From: Arcuatula senhousia
Lineage: Eukaryota > Mollusca > Bivalvia > Mytilida > Mytilidae
Reading direction: 5' to 3'
NCBI GenBank assembly: GCA_963971305.1
Contig: OZ020307.1
Location: 50,155,702 to 50,219,701, forward strand
Length of the DNA stretch: 64,000 bases
This document shows positions 59,101 to 64,000 of the stretch, one piece after another (position 1 is the stretch's first letter; the number at the start of each line of letters is the position of its first letter). The notes under the pieces were generated by a model. That model did not search any database and was not told where the DNA came from. It saw only the letters and a program-made list of their open reading frames with translations. Made by a program: the position numbers and the translations under genes.

Positions 59101-59204
59101 ATTTCAATAAAATTTTATTCTTCCAGAAGATTCATCCAGTTGAACAAGAAACATCGAACGAAACTTTGAGGAGCAACCAGTTTGGAGGTCTACGATCATT
59201 TTGA
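50132..59204 (+). CDS. Type I membrane receptor with two C-type lectin domains and a PAN/apple-like domain
   Basis: Certain exons: 50896-51070, 51477-51703, 52338-52494, 53192-53388, 54445-54735, 55115-55327, 55700-55800 and 59127-59204 (stop TGA), all in phase. Lectin domain 1 (WYEASRKCQDKGKNLANAKP to PCYLLHEYYCTE) and domain 2 (DWETANRRCQEEGGDLTMFN to DDCRSHHRFICE) each span two exons split in phase 2 and bounded by phase-1 introns, so they arose by module duplication. Both keep the disulphide cysteines but lack EPN/QPD, and in domain 2 WND is replaced by STDD, so calcium-dependent sugar binding is doubtful. Then come a cysteine-rich PAN/apple-like domain (LRECEDICRKENDQNLECSV), a Thr/Ser-rich stalk, a transmembrane helix (IPFWLLSGFGAVSSIVATTW) followed by KRSK, and a tail ending GGLRSF. 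The start is uncertain: ATG 50880 reads MIVFLGIAACYII in frame, or exon 50132-50183 adds a hydrophobic leader SGKLCVLLLFC. Likely a cell-surface recognition receptor; ligand unknown. Confidence 0.75.
52060..52166 (-). mobile_element. tRNA-derived SINE
   Basis: On the - strand it reads GGAGCCTAGGATTGTGTAGT, with an A-box-like TGTGTAGTGGTTA and, about 55 bases on, a B box GAGTTCGATCCTC (52088-52076), then GCTGAGGGCACTC. The spacing and boxes fit an RNA polymerase III promoter from a tRNA gene, but the arms do not pair as a functional tRNA. It lies in an intron of the lectin gene. Confidence 0.6.
52930..52962 (+). repeat. (GAGT)n microsatellite
   Basis: About eight GAGT units in an intron of the lectin gene. 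Confidence 0.9.
55922..56621. mobile_element. CACTA-ended foldback transposon, 700 bp
   Basis: Almost the whole element is one inverted repeat. The left arm begins CACTATGAACCAAAATAATG and the right arm ends CATTATTTTGGTTCATAGTG. The arms of about 340 bp meet at a loop of about 25-30 bases near 56270. A GTA triplet flanks both ends (55919-55921 and 56622-56624). CACTA termini with a 3-bp target duplication are the hallmarks of the CACTA/EnSpm superfamily. There is no coding capacity, so it is non-autonomous. It lies in the last intron of the lectin gene. Confidence 0.8.
56749..57446. mobile_element. TTAA-flanked MITE, copy 1 (698 bp)
   Basis: It begins GGTAGTAAAACACACTTCTA and ends GTGTCTTACTACC, giving short inverted ends GGTAGTAA(A/G)ACAC. 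TTAA flanks both sides (56745-56748 and 57447-57450). TTAA duplications are typical of piggyBac-type transposons; the link is inferred. It has no coding capacity and lies in the last intron of the lectin gene. Confidence 0.8.
58197..58881. mobile_element. TTAA-flanked MITE, copy 2 (about 685 bp)
   Basis: The same sequence as 56749-57446 in the same orientation. The differences are a handful of single-base changes and homopolymer length changes, for example a shortened T-run before TTTTTCGAATA. The left flank is TTAA plus one T; the right flank is TAAG, so the target duplication is slightly damaged. Confidence 0.8.
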
Positions 59205-59766
59205 GGAATACTAAGATGTAGACGAGTTTTATGTTGAGTCAAGATCCATGAAATTTTTATCCCAAGCTTTGGATAAAGATGACCTTTAACCAGAACCAAA
59301 TCCTAAAATCTTTAATAATAAAGGATTTTATAGTATGATACCGGCATATGTATGCTCATGGACAAAAGAAACGTTACACCCCGAAAATTGATGCCATTTA
59401 GATAAGCTATAGATTTGTTTGAAACACCCATTGTCCAAACGATTTTTTTTTTTCAGAATAATGTTATGGTCAGGAAGGGGGTGTTAATGTCAATTTTCAT
59501 TCAAAATGATAATTAAGAATAACAAAAATTATTCCATTCGTATTGACTTGAGTATTGAGCAGATTTGTAACTAGAATTTTATTCGGATACGAAAGTATTT
59601 CCGGTTTCGAGATATTCGACCAGCTAAAGTGTCAACCGGAAATGGTAATTTAAAGTACTTAGAATTCATAAAAATTTAATTCTCACTTCCATTGCTTTCA
59701 AAAAATGATTTAAAGGTACCATGACAGTCTTCTTAGTGTTTTTTTTTTAAATATTTACAGGTTATG

Positions 59767-59994
59767 AGATACCGTAAAGCGGGTTTGTTCCGCGGTGGTT
59801 TAATTTTCGCTTATTTTCGCGGGTTGACGGAAACCGCGAAAATTATTTCTACGAAGATATCAATCTTTTACAAATCATATACAAACACATTCATAAAGCG
59901 CGAAAATAAAACCTGCAAAATTTTTTCATACACCTATTTTTCACAAAAAAACTGCGAAAATTTACCCCCGCGAAAACAATCCGCTATACGGAAT
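59767..59994. mobile_element. MITE of about 228 bp with ATNCCGTA inverted ends
   Basis: The left end ATACCGTAAAGCGGGTTTGT pairs, with mismatches, to the complement of the right end, ATTCCGTATAGCGGATTGTT. Both are followed by CGCGG and then AATTTTCGC. CGCGAAAA-type strings recur inside. The 87-codon open frame across it is a by-product. Confidence 0.6.
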
Positions 59995-60594
59995 TTGGAC
60001 ATAACGTTCTCATCTTTGCATGTCTGAAGCTAAAACTTGCTGTCCATCGAAATGTTTCTTTTCTTTGTCAAATAATTTTATTTAAAACATATCTTTTAGT
60101 TTCTGTCAACTATTATGCATTTTGTATTATGCAACAAATTTGTTTGTGTATTCAGATATGTAATGTTTCTTTTAACTAAGAATATATATCAACAACGCTA
60201 CAAAACATCGGTGTTATTTGACTTGACTTTTCTGTAATTTTATGGTGTAATAAAATGCATAATAATCAGCTCAAAGTAAACAAGATTAATCATCCAAATG
60301 CCTTTATCAAAGACTAACCTCTCATCATCAGCATATGAGGTACCGGAACACACAATTTTTTTGTGGAAAATATAATATGTATATATATGCAGCTGTAATT
60401 TTTACAGCAAACAAACATTTTCTAGTGACTTCTATAATCTGAGTTATACCATTGACTGTTATTTAGATATTGATGCTAGCATGAAATAATTACTTTTCAA
60501 AAAAATAAATGAATTTTCTAGTACGATTTTGATATGCCTCAGCTTGGTAATCTCTTAAAATAATAAGATGTGTTTTCAGAATAAATAAGACAGA

Positions 60595-61130
60595 GGCAGT
60601 AATGGGACATCCAAATGTTGGAAGTCCAAAAGACAATATAAAGAAAATTCACACAACTCAACAAAAACATATCAAACTCAAATTTGCAGTATGCTTGATT
60701 TCCTTACTGACAATATATTTGTCCCATTTGGAGGAGAGATTTTTTAACAGCAAGTCTGCATTCCAATGGGCACAAACTGTGCTCATCTTCTCGCCGACAT
60801 GTTTTTATAGTCTTACAAGACTGAATTTCTTCAGGAATTCGTAAAGAACAAGAAGATGAAAGAGGCAAGGTCATTTAATCTCACTTTCAGATATATTTAT
60901 GACGTCCTCTCTGTCAATAACTCGTCGTTTGGCAGATGGATTACTTCAATATATCCTCCAGAACTGTAGATAAAAGAAACCACCGAATCCACTTGCTTTA
61001 CATCATTCTTGGATCTACATATTTTGTTATACACCTCTCATACGATCTCAAAATCTTTCAGCAACTGGTAGAAAAAATCAATATCATGTTAGACGAAATG
61101 GTTAGTTCTTGCTTTGATTAGTGTTTGGCT
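60595..61130 (+). pseudogene. Decayed Penelope-like (or related) reverse transcriptase fragment
   Basis: In frame, with stops, it reads QVCIPMGTNCAHLLADMFL then stop, SYKTEFLQEFV, and KEARSFNLTFRYIYDVLSVN, then IYPPEL. The family has IPMGTNCAPLLADLFLYSYE and FRYIDDVLSLNN. Here the catalytic YIDD box has become YIYD and there are several stop codons, so it is dead. The same family's C-terminal end may be the piece at 48297-48602 on the other strand. Confidence 0.6.
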
Positions 61131-61786
61131 GGTTGATTTACTGAGATGATCACCTTAGCATCCTTATATGTCATCACAAACCTGTTGTGTTTTGTGTAAC
61201 TACCAGACCCAAAGATTGCAATGGAAAAGGGAGGTTTGGTGAGCCTTAAAACCTGGTTTAACCCACCATTTCTTTTGAAATGCCTGTACCAAGTCAGGAC
61301 CATTTCGATCGTCAATTTTTCTGGTATATCTTCCTGGTTTTGTCTCGTCTTATGGAAATTTGAAATTGATTCTCCAAGTTCGGTTATTTTTTATTACCTT
61401 TATCTATCTGATCCATTTTTTGATTTGTTTATTTTTGTTTATTTTTTTCTTCTATTTCTAATTTTGCTGCTTACAAATTAGAATTGATTTTGAGGTATCA
61501 GGGGTGTCTAAAAATTTATCCATAGAGCTTTCTTAGCTTATGGCCCCAGTTAGCTCTAGAATGATACTTTAAATTTCGATGATAAAGCTACAAGTTAACC
61601 AGAGGAATTTTTGTTAAAACGAATTTGAAAGATGCTTGATTTAAGCACTTTTAATATAGGATCAATAGGGAAAATTCAAGTTTTCTTCATCTAAGAAAAT
61701 CTACTCCATAGATTTTTCCTAACATCTGTGAAATCTTTGTTTTGTATTCATTTTAAAATCTTCTAAATAGAAAATTAAGTTCACCA
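61131..61786. other. Continuation of the reverse-transcriptase element 3' side and AT-rich DNA
   Basis: 61140-61340 has the look of the element's 3' untranslated tail (GGTTTAACCCACCATTTCTT then TTGAAATG). From 61490 to 61786 no feature is recognised. Confidence 0.35.
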
Positions 61787-62104
61787 TCAAAATTTTTGAA
61801 AATACTGAAAAATGTGTTTAATCCTTATAATTTCTATACAAATTATCTCCCCTTAAAAAAATCGAGAAGATAATGAAATCCACAAAGGAGGTGCATTTTA
61901 TCAAAATTTTTATTGTTATTGTCACTTTTAATGTTTACCTAGCTGAATAGAAATCAATTAGAATAGCTAGTATTATAAAATTTAAAGTTATGATAGATGT
62001 GCAAAAAAAAAAAATGCTCAGTGATAGACACCCCATCTACCTTAAAACCTGAAATGACCATTACAGAGTTTTTCCGTATCAATGCGTGTATAATAAATCA
62101 ATTC
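61787..62104 (+). repeat. Direct repeat, left copy, flanking the telomere-like block
   Basis: It starts TCAAAATTTTTGAAAATACT and ends GTATAATAAATCAATTC. It matches 63688-64000 almost base for base; the differences seen are a T/C change (CTAGTATTAT against CTAGCATTAT) and a five-base-longer A-run. Confidence 0.9.
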
Positions 62105-62129
62105 GCACGACGATTAATACAACATGCAA

Positions 62130-62923
62130 CTAGTTCTTACTCTTAACCTAACCCTAACACTGACCCTAACCTTATCCCTAGCTCTAACTCTTACTCTAAC
62201 TTCGCTCGAAACAAATCATAAAACTAACTCATAAGCCTCCTTTTAATCTCAATGCTTACCCTGACCTCAATCCTATTACATGCCCTTATTACTTCCCAAC
62301 CTTAATACTTACCTTTGATTCTTACATTTCACTCTAATACTAAGTTTAGCTTAAACCTAGACTTAACCCTAACCCTAACCTTAACTGAACTCAACCCTTC
62401 CCAAAACTCTAATCCTAAACCCAAAACCTAACCCTAACACTAACCTTACGTAACCCTAGCCCTAACTCTAATGTCGCCCGAATAAAACCATGATACTAAC
62501 TCCTAACCCTAAACTTAACCCGAATCCCAACTATAACCTCAATCCTAACACATACTCTCACTTCTATCCTAAACTTAATGCTGGCATTTTTTCTTACCCA
62601 TTCATTCAAGCACTTACCCTAGCTTAAGCTTAACCGTAACCTAAGTCTTATCACTAACTCAGCCCTAACCGTAACGATTACCCTTACTGAACCCGAAACT
62701 AACCCTGACATAATTTACCTTACTGGATCTTTACATACTGTCCCTAACCCTTACCGAAAAATTAACCTATACGTAACCTTTACCCTAACTCCTAGCTGTA
62801 TTCCTAACTCTTACCCAAACCTAAACCCTAACCCTACTAGAAACTAACCCTTATCTAACCCTAACCTTACCCTTACATATTCTTTAACCTTACAGAACAC
62901 TAACCCTTATTCTACCCCTAACC

Positions 62924-62964
<41 letters not shown>

Positions 62965-63687
62965 CCCTACCAGAAACTAACCCTTATCTTACTCCAACCT
63001 TACCCTCGCATATTCTTAACCCTTACCGAACACTAACCCTTATTATAACCTTAACCCTTACCCTTACCCTAACCCTAACCCTAACCCTAACCCTAATTCT
63101 AACCCCAACCCTAACCCTAACCCTTACCCTAACCCCAACCCCAACCCTAACAGAAACTATTCCTTACATAATCATTACCTTATCTTAACATATTCCAAGC
63201 CCTTTCAGAACACCAACCATTATTTTAACCCTAACCTTAACCTAACCTTAACCTAACCCCTAACCCTAACCCTAACCCTAACCCTAACCCTAACCCTAAC
63301 CATAACCCTAATTCTAACCCCAACCCTAATCCTAACCCTTACCCTAACCCCAACCCCAATCCTAACAGAAACTATTCCTTACAGAATCATTACCTTATCT
63401 TAACATATTCCAAGCCCTTTCAGAACACCAACCATTATTCTAACCCTAACCTTAACCTAACTCCTAACCCTAACCCTAACCCTAACCCTATCCTACCCTT
63501 AACCCTAACCCTTACCCTTACGCTTACCCCATCCTTAACCCTAACCCTACCAGAAAGTATCCCTTTATCTTACCCTAACCTTACCCTTGCATATTCTTAA
63601 CCCTTACAGAACACTCATCCTAATTACAACCCTAACCCTAACCCTAACCCTAACCTGATTCTTAACCCTAACCCTAACACTTTAGGG
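62130..63687 (-). repeat. Interstitial degenerate telomeric repeat block, (CCCTAA)n on the + strand
   Basis: Long runs of CCCTAA and variants (CCTTAA, CCCCAA, TACCCT) fill the block. TTAGGG-type repeats are the usual molluscan telomere sequence. A spacer module of about 85 bp (CAGAAACTAACCCTTATCTT start, GCATATTCTTAACCCTTACA middle, GAACACTAACCCTTATT end) recurs with starts near 62839, 62971, 63151, 63366 and 63551. Unique sequence lies on both sides, so this is not a chromosome end. Confidence 0.9.
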
Positions 63688-64000
63688 TCAAAATTTTTGA
63701 AAATACTGAAAAATGTGTTTAATCCTTATAATTTCTATACAAATTATCTCCCCTTAAAAAAATCGAGAAGATAATGAAATCCACAAAGGAGGTGCATTTT
63801 ATCAAAATTTTTATTGTTATTGTCACTTTTAATGTTTACCTAGCTGAATAGAAATCAATTAGAATAGCTAGCATTATAAAATTTAAAGTTATGATAGATG
63901 TGCAAAAAAATGCTCAGTGATAGACACCCCATCTACCTTAAAACCTGAAATGACCATTACAGAGTTTTTCCGTATCAATGCGTGTATAATAAATCAATTC
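63688..64000 (+). repeat. Direct repeat, right copy, running off the window
   Basis: The same sequence as 61787-62104, offset by 1,901 bases at the start. It is cut by the end of the window. Confidence 0.9.

Noticed and set aside
59764..60027. 87-codon open frame as a gene
   Set aside because: It lies across a MITE with inverted ATNCCGTA ends and CGCGAAAA repeats; the peptide is a by-product.
62130..63687. A true chromosome end
   Set aside because: The repeats are degenerate, unique sequence lies on both sides, and the CCCTAA orientation would place the terminus to the left.

Overview
This window is animal nuclear DNA: genes are broken by GT-AG introns, and most of the rest is transposons and interspersed repeats. 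The repeats (hairpin-bounded modules with internal tandem units, CR1/Jockey-type LINEs, a MULE DNA transposon, TTAGGG-type repeats) and the protein sequences suggest a lophotrochozoan, most likely a bivalve mollusc such as a mussel. The species is inferred, not proven.

Four real genes are recognisable. (1) The 3' half of INTS15 (Integrator subunit 15, C7orf26 family) on the + strand, exons 751-6439. (2) RRP7A (ribosomal RNA processing protein 7) on the - strand, exons 20678 down to 9736; its first coding exon is not found. INTS15 and RRP7A converge. (3) NAA60 (Golgi N-terminal acetyltransferase) on the + strand, five coding exons 41368-44923, the last intron being a textbook U12-type AT-AC intron. 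(4) A type I membrane receptor on the + strand, about 50880-59204, with two C-type lectin domains, a PAN/apple-like domain, a Ser/Thr-rich stalk, one transmembrane helix and a short tail. Two weaker items are a three-exon short transcript at about 30900-32028 and an orphan 3' exon on the - strand at 34798-34978.

Mobile DNA fills the rest. 1922-4523 and 13527-16354 are two self-nested copies of one hairpin-ended repeat family. 16395-17850 is a 477-bp tandem array. 23000-26060 is a broken LINE, 27612-30614 a LINE with an intact 984-residue ORF, and 36236-37490 a truncated LINE. The truncated LINE lies inside a 5.25-kb Mutator-like transposon (35456-40706) that has tandem-repeat inverted termini, an 8-bp target duplication and a spliced transposase. 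The last intron of the lectin gene holds a 700-bp CACTA-ended foldback element and two nearly identical TTAA-flanked MITEs.

The right end (61787-64000) is an interstitial block of degenerate CCCTAA repeats with its own recurring spacer module. It is sandwiched between two nearly identical direct repeats of about 315 bp, which suggests a satellite with a monomer near 1.9 kb.
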